Positions 55,001-64,000 of a stretch of DNA of 64,000 bases are shown here, piece after piece. Both the position numbers and the translations under genes were made by a program. Numbering within the stretch: the first letter of the stretch is position 1; each line of letters opens with the position of its first letter. Origin of the DNA: Dechloromonas sp. HYN0024 (GTDB lineage: Bacteria; Pseudomonadota; Gammaproteobacteria; Burkholderiales; Rhodocyclaceae); the NCBI RefSeq assembly GCF_003441615.1, contig NZ_CP031842.1, positions 124,001 through 188,000 of the forward strand, written 5' to 3'. The notes under the pieces were generated by a model that saw nothing but the letters and a program-made list of their open reading frames with translations, had not been told where the DNA came from and did no database searches.

Positions 55001-56043
55001 AGACGCAGCCCGTAGTCAACTGCCGCATCAATGACCAGCAGGCCGTAGTTGGGTAGCGGGCGGCCAATGGTGACCGGCTGGCCGGGGTGCAGTTCGGCCA
55101 GGCTGGCCGATACCGTAGCTTCCGTCGGGCCATAGGTGTTGAACACCTGACGTCCGGGGCCGGCCCAGCGGTCGACGATGGCTTGCGGGCAGGCTTCGCC
55201 ACCCAGGTTGATCAGGCGAAGGCCGGGTACGTCGCAGGTGAACAGGGCGAGCAGCGTCGGCACCGCATGGAGGACGCTGACCCGGTTGTCGATCAGGGCA
55301 ATCGGCAGTGCCTCGGGATCGGTTGCTACCTCCTTGGGGGCCAGCCAGAGCGTGGCCCCGGCCAGGTAGCTGATCCAGATCTCCTCGAAGGACATGTCAA
55401 AGGCGACAGAGAAGCCCTGATAGACCCGGTCGTGTTCATTGATGCCGAGAATGACGTTTTCGCTGCGCAGAAAATGGCAGATGGCACCCTGATTGATCAG
55501 AATACCCTTGGGTTTTCCGGTCGACCCGGAGGTGTAGATAACATAGGCCGGATCGCTCGGGCGGGCGTCGTGGCGGTGATTGAGCGGGCCGGGGTGGTCT
55601 GCCTGTAGGTCGTCGGCCAGCCAGCAGCGATGACCGAAATCTTCGATCTTGGCGATGGTGACGAGGCCGGTGCTGTCGGCATCATCGAGGCAGACCTTGA
55701 TGCGGTCGATCGGCGTATCGGCGTCGAAGGGCAGCCAGGCGGCACCGCTCTTGGCGATGCCGAGTTGCATGACCAGCAGGTCGATGCCGCGCGGTAGCCA
55801 GAGGCCGACAATGTGGCCCGGGCGGACGCCATCGGCGATGAGGCGCGAGGCGACACGGTCAGCGGCAGCGTTCAGTTCGCCATAGCTGAGCTCGCGCTCG
55901 GCAAAAATCAGGGCGATCTTGTCCGGCGTTCTGGTCGCCGTGGCTTCGAACAGGTCAGCCAGTACCTCGGACCGTATCAGGTCGGCGGAATCAGGGCCGC
56001 ACAGGCGGCTGGGCAGGCTGGATTGAGGGCTGGTTTCGAGCAT
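52042..56043 (-). CDS. Pls-type non-ribosomal peptide synthetase (A-T-multi-TM with three hexapeptide-like domains)
   Basis: The 1333-residue protein resembles the epsilon-poly-L-lysine synthetase/PosA family. An adenylation domain (about 25-515) has YTSGSTGKPKG, NTYGPTEATV, YRTGDLAR and SGKIDRKAL. A thiolation domain (about 530-600) has DLGGHSLL with the phosphopantetheine Ser562. A membrane part has about six helices in three pairs, each followed by a left-handed-beta-helix-like acyltransferase domain (about 735-840, 985-1085, 1225-1320). There is no condensation or thioesterase domain, as in Pls. Specificity-pocket residues read D-M-E-H-I-L-T-V-S-K, where Glu in the third place occurs in some Lys/Orn pockets; that is an inference. 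The ATG at 56043 is used; a TTG at 56058 is possible. Confidence 0.9.
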   Translation of the reverse strand: MLETSPQSSLPSRLCGPDSADLIRSEVLADLFEATATRTPDKIALIFAERELSYGELNAAADRVASRLIADGVRPGHIVGLWLPRGIDLLVMQLGIAKSGAAWLPFDADTPIDRIKVCLDDADSTGLVTIAKIEDFGHRCWLADDLQADHPGPLNHRHDARPSDPAYVIYTSGSTGKPKGILINQGAICHFLRSENVILGINEHDRVYQGFSVAFDMSFEEIWISYLAGATLWLAPKEVATDPEALPIALIDNRVSVLHAVPTLLALFTCDVPGLRLINLGGEACPQAIVDRWAGPGRQVFNTYGPTEATVSASLAELHPGQPVTIGRPLPNYGLLVIDAAVDYGLRLLPQGETGELCITGPGVAAGYLGRPDLTAEKFLDNPWAANPHESRLYRTGDLARIDESGQIHCLGRTDDQVKIRGFRVELGEIEAALTRQPGVGTAAVILRQDEGIERLVAYLIVDDRETITGPALRSELAKILPPYMVPSQVEMLAEMPRLTSGKIDRKALRARPLELPAGAPGDSDTPESPAEEILFAALTRLFPGQAIKRGADFFADLGGHSLLAARLASTLRQEARFAGFSVRDIYVHRRLGLIAAALDATVEVATDASATEWTPPPTHRRWLCGLAQALVLPPLVGLRMGQWLAPFFTYHYFTGDPGDSIAVAVAISAGVFLIATLLGFVFAIVGKWLIAGRLKAGSYPLWGLTYFRWWCANRLIEGAPVYMLSSSPLNIWWLRALGARIGSETIIGNVTLRVPELLQIGDGVSIGNAANLENARVERGQLHLGSITIEDNVCIGSYAVVEGNTKIGCYGHLEAQSALSEGQVMPPRRIWLGSPARDIGEFDPESLPPRPEVSETRLAREGLFYVLGMLATATIFFMPVFPSFMLVDWLDVDPTPEVLSNTPIIVQLCKYFALAFPGTAVLIVGTILSSALLRWTLMPRLQAGSWPIHSRVYCSRWLVNQIQESSLNILHGIYATVYAPFWYRLLGAKVGRDAEISTAQGLVPDLLTLGDETFIADAVMLGDEEVDGGWMTMKPTVVSRRSFVGNGAYIPDGTTLPENVLIGVQSRAPANERMQPGDTWLGSPPINLPAREQTAGYPEALTFRPSPLRRLGRAVVEAFRIISPHALVIAVGYTVVINVMPLAEAGRWRDVCALLTGAGVFFSLSTIIFVAVLKWLCIWRYKTHSVPMWTPFVWTSEAITSLYVGMAVPNLMNYLRGTPWLPLALNMLGCRIGRGVYLDTTDVTEFDCVRIGDYSELNSLACPQTHLFEDRVMKIDLVDIGQRVYVGPRTTILYGAVVGDNVRLGPLSLVMKGESLPAGSSWSGCPAAPASR

Positions 56044-56169
56044 GCCGAATTGTGCCAAATCCAGGCAGAAACGGGGAATTTACGGCTTCGTGCGGGAAAA
56101 GATTTGCGGCTTTCTCGCGCTGAGTGCTGGTGGTTTCTGGTGTTTTCGCCAAATTAGTGCGTTTCCCCG

Positions 56170-56200
56170 AAGGAATCCGGACGGGATGCCCGGATTCCTT
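56170..56200. terminator. Strong hairpin between the enoyl-CoA hydratase and synthetase genes
   Basis: AAGGAATCCGG (56170-56180) and CCGGATTCCTT (56190-56200) form a perfect 11-bp stem with a 9-base loop, 13 nt past the enoyl-CoA hydratase stop. Neither strand has a T-run after it, so it may be a processing, stabilising or non-canonical termination hairpin rather than a standard intrinsic terminator. Confidence 0.5.
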
Positions 56201-56213
56201 GTCGAGGCATGTC

Positions 56214-56987
56214 TCAGCGGTTCTTGAAAGTCGGTTTGCGTTTCTCGGCGAAGGCGGCCATGCCTTCTTTCTGGTCGTCCAGGGCGAAAGCCGAATGGAA
56301 GACGCGGCGCTCGAAGAGCAGGCCTTCGTTGAGTGAAGACTCGAAGGCGCGATTGACCGACTCCTTGATCATCATGACCACCGGCAGCGAGAAGCCGGCA
56401 ATGGTGGTCGCCGCCTTGAGCGTTTCCTCGATCAGTTGATCGGCCGGGATGACCCGGGCGACCAGGCCGGACTTTTCGGCTTCAGCAGCATCCATCATGC
56501 GTCCGGTCAGGCACAGATCCATGGCCTTCGCCTTGCCGACGGCGCGGGGTAGGCGCTGGGTGCCGCCGGCGCCGGGCAGGGTGCCGAGGCGGATTTCCGG
56601 CTGGCCGAATTTGGCCGTATCGGCGGCAAAAATCATGTCGCACATCATCGCCATTTCGCAGCCACCGCCGAGGGCAAATCCCGCCACCGCGGCAATTACC
56701 GGCTTGCGCGTGGTCTTGATGCGCTCCCAGTTCCGGGTGATGAAATCGGTCTTGTAGGCATGCATGTAGTCGAAATCCTTCATAAAGCCGATATCGGCCC
56801 CGGCGGCGAAGGCTTTTTCATTGCCGGTGATGACCATGCAGCCGATGTTCTCATCCGCCTCGAAGGCATCGATGGCGGCGCCGATGGCATCGACCACCTC
56901 GTTGTTAAGGGCATTCATGGCCTCGGGACGGTTGATGCGGATCAGACCGACCTTGCCGTGGGTTTCTGTCAAAACGACTTGCGACAT
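56214..56987 (-). CDS. Enoyl-CoA hydratase
   Basis: Crotonase-fold enzyme hydrating 2-enoyl-CoA in fatty-acid or related acyl-CoA degradation. The 257-residue protein has [10 protein letters not shown] near residue 19, the oxyanion-hole [11 protein letters not shown] near residue 59, catalytic Glu in [11 protein letters not shown] near residue 111 and second Glu in [22 protein letters not shown] near residue 131-150. Both glutamates are present, so hydratase activity is expected. It is divergent from acetoacetyl-CoA synthetase, which suggests a shared role in short-chain acyl-CoA metabolism. Confidence 0.93.
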   Translation of the reverse strand: MSQVVLTETHGKVGLIRINRPEAMNALNNEVVDAIGAAIDAFEADENIGCMVITGNEKAFAAGADIGFMKDFDYMHAYKTDFITRNWERIKTTRKPVIAAVAGFALGGGCEMAMMCDMIFAADTAKFGQPEIRLGTLPGAGGTQRLPRAVGKAKAMDLCLTGRMMDAAEAEKSGLVARVIPADQLIEETLKAATTIAGFSLPVVMMIKESVNRAFESSLNEGLLFERRVFHSAFALDDQKEGMAAFAEKRKPTFKNR

Positions 56988-57154
56988 GGGTGTTCTCCTG
57001 GTGTTGTTGTTGGTTGCGACCGGTCACCCTTGGTCGGTGACGGGTCATTATCTTAGCAGTCTGATGGCATGGCTTTGTCCGGCAGACGACAATCTTTGTT
57101 CGGGCCATGCTGTTAATCTTCGCCCAGTCCACTATTGCCGAGGAGCTTACTCTC

Positions 57155-59109
<1,955 letters not shown>

Positions 59110-59113
<4 letters not shown>

Positions 59114-60228
59114 GGCGTTTCGGCGCCGAGAACGGCACGGCGCGCCAGCCGCCGGGTGTGCCTGGCGAGTACCCAAAGGTTGCCAGAGAGCCAGCTGAGA
59201 GCGTTGGTAATGCGCTGGCTGGCGGCAGGGCTTTCGATCCACCGGTAGAACAGGGTTGCGCCAAGGATGCTGGCGAATACGCTGAGCATCAGCGCAACCA
59301 AGCCGGAAAGCGGTGATTCGAATTCGAAGCGGCTGTAGAGGCCGTTGGCGAGCAGCAGGATGGGAAAGTGCACCAGGAAAATCGAATACGAAATCTGGCC
59401 GAGGAAGGCTAGCGGTCGGGCAGTCGGCCAGGTTTCGAGAAGACCGTTGCGGCGGCTGAAGCCAAGCAGCAAGGCGACGGCCAGGGCGAGTGCAATGCGC
59501 AGCCGGAAATCGACCACCAGGGCAGCAATGGCAACGCAGGCGATGACCGCGAGCCAGGTCGACATCTGGCGGCGGCCGGAGGCCCACCAGGCGGCAGCGC
59601 CGAGGCCGTAGGAGCCAAAGAAGTAGATGGCCCAGTTATCCCAGCTGGCGTCACGGTTGAACCAGAAGAGGGAAGCGAGGGCGGTGGCCAGAACAAGGGC
59701 TGGAGCGATCACGTGGCGACGACCGGCCCACAGGAGAAGCGCCATCAATGCGAATAGCTGGAAGTCGATGGCGACATACCAGACCCCGGCCGACAGCGAA
59801 TCGACGCCGAGTATCCCGTGCAGCAAAACGGCATGGGCCAGCCATTGGCCGAGGGTGGCGCGGGCCGGAACCGCCTCGTCATCAAGCCACTGGTTGGCGA
59901 TGGTCGCTGCCATGATGGCCAGGCCGATTGCAGCAAGATACGGAATGGCAAGACGCAGGTAGCGCTTCCAGATCAGTGGCAGGGGGGAAACCGAGAGTGC
60001 CTGGCCTTCGCCGGACAGGCCACGGGCAGCCAGAAAGCCGGCGATGACGAGGAATATCTGAACGGCCATGCGGCCATAGTCGAACAGCCAGTCGGCGGCC
60101 GCCGGCATCGCCTCGCGTGCGGCTGCGGCGAGCGGGCCGTAGGACGAGAAATGATGAAGCAGGACGAGCATGGCCGCGACTGCCTTCAGGGCGTCGATCA
60201 GCGGCATGCGGTTGGCAACTTTACTCAT
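59110..60228 (-). CDS. Acyltransferase 3 (OafA/YrhL-like) membrane protein
   Basis: Such enzymes O-acetylate surface sugars, peptidoglycan or lipids. The 372-residue protein has about ten membrane helices, the N-terminal [25 protein letters not shown] with the conserved catalytic His pair region, and [19 protein letters not shown] near residue 285. The start at 60228 ([10 protein letters not shown]) fits the family; an upstream extension to 60342 overlaps trhP. It converges with a 4-nt overlap on the acetoacetate ligase gene. The substrate is unknown. Confidence 0.85.
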
Positions 60229-60292
60229 GACAGGAAGTTTACACGAAATGCTGCGGCGCACAAAATAGTTTGTTGTTGTTTTTGCAAGGAAA

Positions 60293-61564
60293 TTACACAA
60301 AACGCGCCACGAAGGAATCGGTGTACATCGCTGGTAAATCAATCCACACCCGGTGACCGCTGCCGGGTGCTACGGTGACCGCTTCACCCTTGCTGTTTTC
60401 CATCCGGTTCAGGGTTATCACGTGATTGCCGGAGGGGTGTACGCATTCCAGACGATCACCAATGGAGAAGCGGTTCTTGACCTCGATTTCCATGAGGCCG
60501 CGCGTCGTGTCGAAGGCTACGGCATCGCCGACGTAGAGGCTGCGGTCAGACTCCGAACTGCCACGCAGATAATTCTGGTACTCGACGTCGTGGTGGCGCT
60601 GCAGGAAGCCATCGGTGTAGCCGCGATTGGCCAGACCTTCAAGTTCGCGTAGCAACGCCGGGTCGAGCGGCTTGCCGGCAACAGCGTCGTCAATCGCCTG
60701 GCGGTAGGCCTGGCTGGTGCGGGCGACGTAGTAAGGGCTCTTGGTGCGGCCTTCGATTTTCAGCGAGTCGACGCCGATCTCCACCAGGCGATGAACGTGC
60801 TCGATGGCGCGAAGATCTTTCGAGTTGAGGATGTAGGTGCCGTGTTCATCCTCTTCAATGGGCATCAATTCGCCCGGGCGCTGCTTTTCTTCGAGGAGGA
60901 TTTCCTGATCCTGCTTGAGCAGTTTGGCCGGCTGCCCGTCCGAGGTGCTGACCTTGTAGTCCCAGCGGCAGGAGTTGGTGCACGTGCCCTGGTTCGGGTC
61001 GCGGTGATTGAAGTAGCCCGAAAGCAGGCAGCGGCCCGAGTAGGCGATGCACAGCGCACCATGCACAAAGACTTCGAGTTCGATGTCGGGGCAGCGCTGG
61101 CGGATTTCGGCGACTTCGTCGAGCGACAGTTCGCGCGACAGGATGATGCGCTGGACGCCCATTTTCTGCCAGAAGCGAACAGCAGCCCAATTGACCGTGT
61201 TGGCTTGTACCGACAGGTGGATGACCTGCTCCGGCCAGGTTTCGCGCACCATGTCGATGAGGCCCGGATCAGACATGATCAGGGCGTCGGGCTTGAGCGC
61301 AATGACCGGTGCCATGTCAGCCAGATAGGTCGGCAGTTTGGCGTTGTGCGGGATGATGTTGCTGACGACAAAAAACTGCTTGCCGCGGGCGTGCGCCTCG
61401 TTGATGCCTTCGCCCAGTTTCTCGATGCTGCCGAACTCGTTATTGCGCACGCGCAGGCTGTAGCGTGGCTGGCCAGCGTAGATTGCGTCGGCCCCGAAAT
61501 CGAAGGCGGTGCGCATCATCTCGAGGGAGCCGGCAGGAGCGAGGAGTTCGGGAGCTTTGGACAT
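60293..61564 (-). CDS. trhP: Peptidase U32-family tRNA hydroxylation protein TrhP (YegQ)
   Basis: TrhP takes part in prephenate-dependent formation of 5-hydroxyuridine at tRNA position 34. The 423-residue protein has PELLAPAGSLEMMRTAFDFGADAIYAG at the start, ELEVFVHGALCIAYSGRCLLS near residue 160, the cysteine cluster region NQGTCTNSCRWDYK near residue 195 and GVDSLKIEGRTKSPYYVA near residue 268. The Cys residues (SGRC, GTC, NSC) are the probable iron-sulfur ligands. It is divergent from rng by 35 nt. Confidence 0.92.
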   Translation of the reverse strand: MSKAPELLAPAGSLEMMRTAFDFGADAIYAGQPRYSLRVRNNEFGSIEKLGEGINEAHARGKQFFVVSNIIPHNAKLPTYLADMAPVIALKPDALIMSDPGLIDMVRETWPEQVIHLSVQANTVNWAAVRFWQKMGVQRIILSRELSLDEVAEIRQRCPDIELEVFVHGALCIAYSGRCLLSGYFNHRDPNQGTCTNSCRWDYKVSTSDGQPAKLLKQDQEILLEEKQRPGELMPIEEDEHGTYILNSKDLRAIEHVHRLVEIGVDSLKIEGRTKSPYYVARTSQAYRQAIDDAVAGKPLDPALLRELEGLANRGYTDGFLQRHHDVEYQNYLRGSSESDRSLYVGDAVAFDTTRGLMEIEVKNRFSIGDRLECVHPSGNHVITLNRMENSKGEAVTVAPGSGHRVWIDLPAMYTDSFVARFV

Positions 61565-61569
61565 AGTAG

Positions 61570-61590
61570 AATGCGGCGAAACCGCGCATT
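61570..61590. repeat. 6-bp inverted repeat in the trhP/rng divergent gap
   Basis: AATGCG (61570-61575) and CGCATT (61585-61590) form a dyad with a 9-base spacer filling much of the 35-base gap between divergent trhP and rng. It may be an operator or a short hairpin; nothing else supports a role. Confidence 0.3.
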
Positions 61591-61599
61591 GTAGAGACT

Positions 61600-63051
61600 A
61601 TGTCTGAAGAAATCCTGATCAATTTCACTCCGCAGGAAACCCGCGTTGCCGTCATGCAACAGGGCGTCGTCCAGGAACTCCATATCGAGCGCACGGCGAG
61701 CCGCGGGCTGGTCGGTAACGTTTATCTGGGTCGCGTCTGCCGCATTCTGCCTGGCATGCAGTCGGCCTTCATCGATGTCGGCCTGGATCGAACCGCTTTC
61801 CTGCACGTTGCCGATATCTGGCAGCCCCGGGAAACCGCGACCGAGCGCCCCATCGAAAAGATTCTCCACGAAGGGCAGAGCGTTCTCGTCCAGGTCATCA
61901 AGGATCCGATCGGGACCAAGGGCGCCCGTCTGTCGACGCAGGTGTCGATTGCCGGTCGCATGCTGGTTTATTTGCCGCAGGAAAAGCATATCGGCATTTC
62001 GCAGCGCATCGAGTCGGAATCCGAGCGCGAAATGTTGCGCGAAAAGATCACCCGCCTCGTGCCGGCCGACGAGCCGGGCGGTTTCATCGTCCGGACCATG
62101 GCCGAAAACGCCAGTGAAACCGAGTTTGCGACGGACATCGCCTACCTGCGCAAGACCTGGGCCGATATCCGTGACAAGGCCCGCACCTCGGGGCCGCCCA
62201 GTCTCCTTTATCAGGAGTTGTCGCTCGGCCAGCGCGTCCTGCGCGACTTCGTCAATCCGGAAACCACCCGCATGCTGGTCGACTCCCGGGAGAATTTTCA
62301 GAAGCTGACGGTCTTTGCCGAGGAATACACGCCGGCCGTCATCCCGCTACTCGAACACTACACCGGTCAGCGTCCGCTGTTCGACCTGCACGGGGTCGAG
62401 GACGAGATCCAGAAAGCCCTGGCCCGCCGCGTCGATCTTAAATCGGGTGGCTACCTGATCATGGATCAAACCGAGGCAATGACGACCATTGACGTCAATA
62501 CCGGCGGTTTTGTTGGCGTGCGTAATTTTGACGACACCATTTTCAAGACCAACCTTGAGGCAGCAGTGACCATTGCCCGCCAGCTGCGCCTGCGCAACCT
62601 GGGTGGGATCATCATCGTCGACTTTATCGACATGGAAAACGAGGAACACAAGAAGGCCGTCCTCGATGAATTTAACAAGGCGTTGGCCCGTGACCACACC
62701 CGCCTGACGGTGAATGGCTTTACCGCTCTCGGTCTGGTCGAAATGACCCGTAAGCGGACGCGTGAGTCGCTCGCCCATGTGCTTTGCCAACCCTGCCCGA
62801 CCTGTGGTGGGCGTGGTGAGGTCAAGACGGCGCGCACCGTGGCCTATGAAATCCTGCGTGAACTGCTGCGCGAAGCACGCCAGTTCAATGCCCGCGAATA
62901 CCGCATCCTGGCCGGCCCGGCTGTTGTCAATCTGTTCCTCGATGAAGAGTCGCAGGCGCTGGCCATGCTTTCCGATTTCATCGGCAAGTCCGTTTCATTG
63001 CAATCCGAACCAAGTTATTCTCCCGAGCAGTACGACATCGTCCTGATGTGA
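61600..63051 (+). CDS. rng: Ribonuclease G
   Basis: RNase G is a single-strand endonuclease involved in 16S rRNA 5' maturation and mRNA decay. The 483-residue protein has an S1-like domain (about 38-120, GLVGNVYLGRVCRILPGMQSAF), the RNase E/G core with the catalytic acids in MTTIDVNTGGFVG near residue 290 and IIIVDFIDMENEEHK near residue 330, and the zinc-link PCPTCGGRG near residue 400. It lacks the long C-terminal scaffold of RNase E, hence the call. In many relatives it directly follows maf. Confidence 0.95.
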   Translation: MSEEILINFTPQETRVAVMQQGVVQELHIERTASRGLVGNVYLGRVCRILPGMQSAFIDVGLDRTAFLHVADIWQPRETATERPIEKILHEGQSVLVQVIKDPIGTKGARLSTQVSIAGRMLVYLPQEKHIGISQRIESESEREMLREKITRLVPADEPGGFIVRTMAENASETEFATDIAYLRKTWADIRDKARTSGPPSLLYQELSLGQRVLRDFVNPETTRMLVDSRENFQKLTVFAEEYTPAVIPLLEHYTGQRPLFDLHGVEDEIQKALARRVDLKSGGYLIMDQTEAMTTIDVNTGGFVGVRNFDDTIFKTNLEAAVTIARQLRLRNLGGIIIVDFIDMENEEHKKAVLDEFNKALARDHTRLTVNGFTALGLVEMTRKRTRESLAHVLCQPCPTCGGRGEVKTARTVAYEILRELLREARQFNAREYRILAGPAVVNLFLDEESQALAMLSDFIGKSVSLQSEPSYSPEQYDIVLM

Positions 63052-63072
63052 TGCTCACCGAGGAGACAACCC

Positions 63073-63948
63073 ATGAAAAGCGAACCCGAGTTCGATAGCC
63101 TTTTGCCCGCCCAGTCCTTTAACCGGCGGAGTTTCATCGTCACCAGCCTGGGTGCCGGCTTTGCCCTGGCGACCCAGCCGATCATGGCGCAGACGGCGAT
63201 CAAGACCGACGATGCCGGCCTTCTCGCCGGCGAGATCAAGGTGCCGGTGAAGGATGGCGAGATGGTGGCCTACCGTGCGGTGCCGGCTGGTGCCGTCAAG
63301 CCGCCGGTGGTATTGGTGGTGTCGGAAATTTTCGGGGCCCATGAATACATCCGGGATACCTGTCGCCGCCTGGCCAAACAAGGTTATTGCGCCATTGGCC
63401 CCGATCTTTTCGCCCGGCAGGGTGATCCGCGCCAGATTGCCAGCGTGCCGGAAATCCTTGAGAAAATCACCGGCAAGACGCCCGATGCCGAGGTGATGGG
63501 CGATCTTGATGCCTGCGTCGCCTGGGCCGCCTCGAAAGGTGCCGATACAAGCCGTCTGGCAGTCACCGGTTTTTGCTGGGGCGGTCGAATTACCTGGCTG
63601 TATGCCGCCCACAATGCGGCCGTCAAGGCAGGTGTGGCGTGGTATGGCAAGCTGGTTGGCCCGAGTAATGCCATGACGCCCAGACACCCGACCGACTTGG
63701 TCGGGCAGATCAAGGGGCCGGTGCTCGGTCTCTACGGCGGACTGGATGCCGGTATCCCTCTGGAAACCGTCGAGGCGATGGAAAAAGCCTTGAAATCGGG
63801 AAGCGTCGCGGCCAGGGCATCGGAAATCCATGTTTACGATAATGCGCCACACGCCTTCCATGCCGATTATCGACCGAGTTATCGCAAGGAAGAAGCCGAG
63901 GATGGCTGGCAAAAAATGCTCGCCTGGTTCCGCAAAAACGGCGTCTGA
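63073..63948 (+). CDS. Tat-exported dienelactone hydrolase-family protein
   Basis: This alpha/beta hydrolase is probably exported folded: residues 17-45 hold a Tat signal with [17 protein letters not shown]. The hydrolase domain (about 50-291) has [23 protein letters not shown] near residue 78, the nucleophile Cys in [10 protein letters not shown] near residue 160, and the late Asp ([12 protein letters not shown]) and His (DNAPHAFH) of the triad. The substrate is unknown; many such proteins in betaproteobacteria are carboxymethylenebutenolidase-like. GAGGAG lies before the ATG. It is 21 nt after rng. The remaining 52 bases to the window end hold no feature. Confidence 0.9.
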   Translation: MKSEPEFDSLLPAQSFNRRSFIVTSLGAGFALATQPIMAQTAIKTDDAGLLAGEIKVPVKDGEMVAYRAVPAGAVKPPVVLVVSEIFGAHEYIRDTCRRLAKQGYCAIGPDLFARQGDPRQIASVPEILEKITGKTPDAEVMGDLDACVAWAASKGADTSRLAVTGFCWGGRITWLYAAHNAAVKAGVAWYGKLVGPSNAMTPRHPTDLVGQIKGPVLGLYGGLDAGIPLETVEAMEKALKSGSVAARASEIHVYDNAPHAFHADYRPSYRKEEAEDGWQKMLAWFRKNGV

Positions 63949-64000
63949 TTGCCGATTCGAGGCTGCAAGGGGGCGCCTTCGTGCTACCCTTCGCGCCTCA

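Noticed and set aside
53593..55056. 487-codon open frame opposite the peptide synthetase
   Set aside because: Lies entirely within the conserved adenylation and membrane regions of the synthetase; no motifs.

Overview
The window reads as ordinary chromosome of a high-GC Gram-negative bacterium, most likely a betaproteobacterium of the Rhodocyclales (Dechloromonas/Azonexus-like). The basis is gene order and family membership: mreBCD-mrdA divergent from gatCAB, metX-metW-ampG, polA-DUF2782-thrB, nadD-rsfS-rlmH-maf, an LPS core cluster, and BPSS1780-type membrane proteins. The genus is an inference. No rRNA, tRNA, CRISPR array, insertion sequence or prophage was found. Coding density is very high, with many 1-8 nt gene overlaps, and no gene-free stretch exceeds 300 bases.

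Layout. 1-3881 (minus): cell-shape genes mreB, mreC, mreD and a truncated mrdA (PBP2). 3983-7725 (plus): gatC-gatA-lipoprotein-gatB, the tRNA amidotransferase. 7726-9822: a coiled-coil secreted protein, pyrE and exonuclease III. 9899-11226: a four-gene stress/membrane operon (DUF883, YqjE, YqjK, LETM1-like). 11210-14198 (minus): ampG, metW and metX, with metX preceded by an apparent SAM-II riboswitch and an intrinsic terminator. 14461-20113: a possible c-di-GMP-linked uptake module made of a PilZ-STAS protein, a TonB-dependent receptor, a HAMP-GGDEF-degenerate-EAL protein and a periplasmic binding protein. 20169-21097: SCO1 and a small secreted protein.

21155-33018 is a cobalamin locus. On the minus strand lie bluB-cbiB-cobD-btuF plus a signal-less BtuF paralogue, behind a B12 riboswitch. 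Divergent from it is cobQ. After an interposed block (response regulator with TPR-like repeats, minimal histidine kinase, Pvc16-like protein) come cobU (minus) and cobT-cobS-cobC (plus), the latter behind a second B12 riboswitch. Together these cover lower-ligand synthesis, aminopropanol attachment, nucleotide-loop assembly and B12 capture. No corrin-ring genes are present here.

33052-43094 is an envelope polysaccharide/LPS-core region: a frameshifted msbA, a DUF6492-like protein, a methyltransferase, five glycosyltransferases and an O-antigen ligase. Part of it is visibly more AT-rich than the flanks. 43113-51481 is housekeeping: polA, LOG protein, DUF2782, thrB, two BPSS1780 paralogues, nadD, rsfS, rlmH, maf. 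51453-61564 separates maf from rng and carries a 4'-phosphopantetheinyl transferase and a 1333-residue Pls-type non-ribosomal peptide synthetase, then enoyl-CoA hydratase, acetoacetyl-CoA synthetase, an acyltransferase and trhP. The window closes with rng and a Tat-exported dienelactone-hydrolase-like protein.

The strongest leads are the Pls-type synthetase/PPTase pair, the compact c-di-GMP/TonB module, and the SAM-II-like element outside its usual alphaproteobacterial range.
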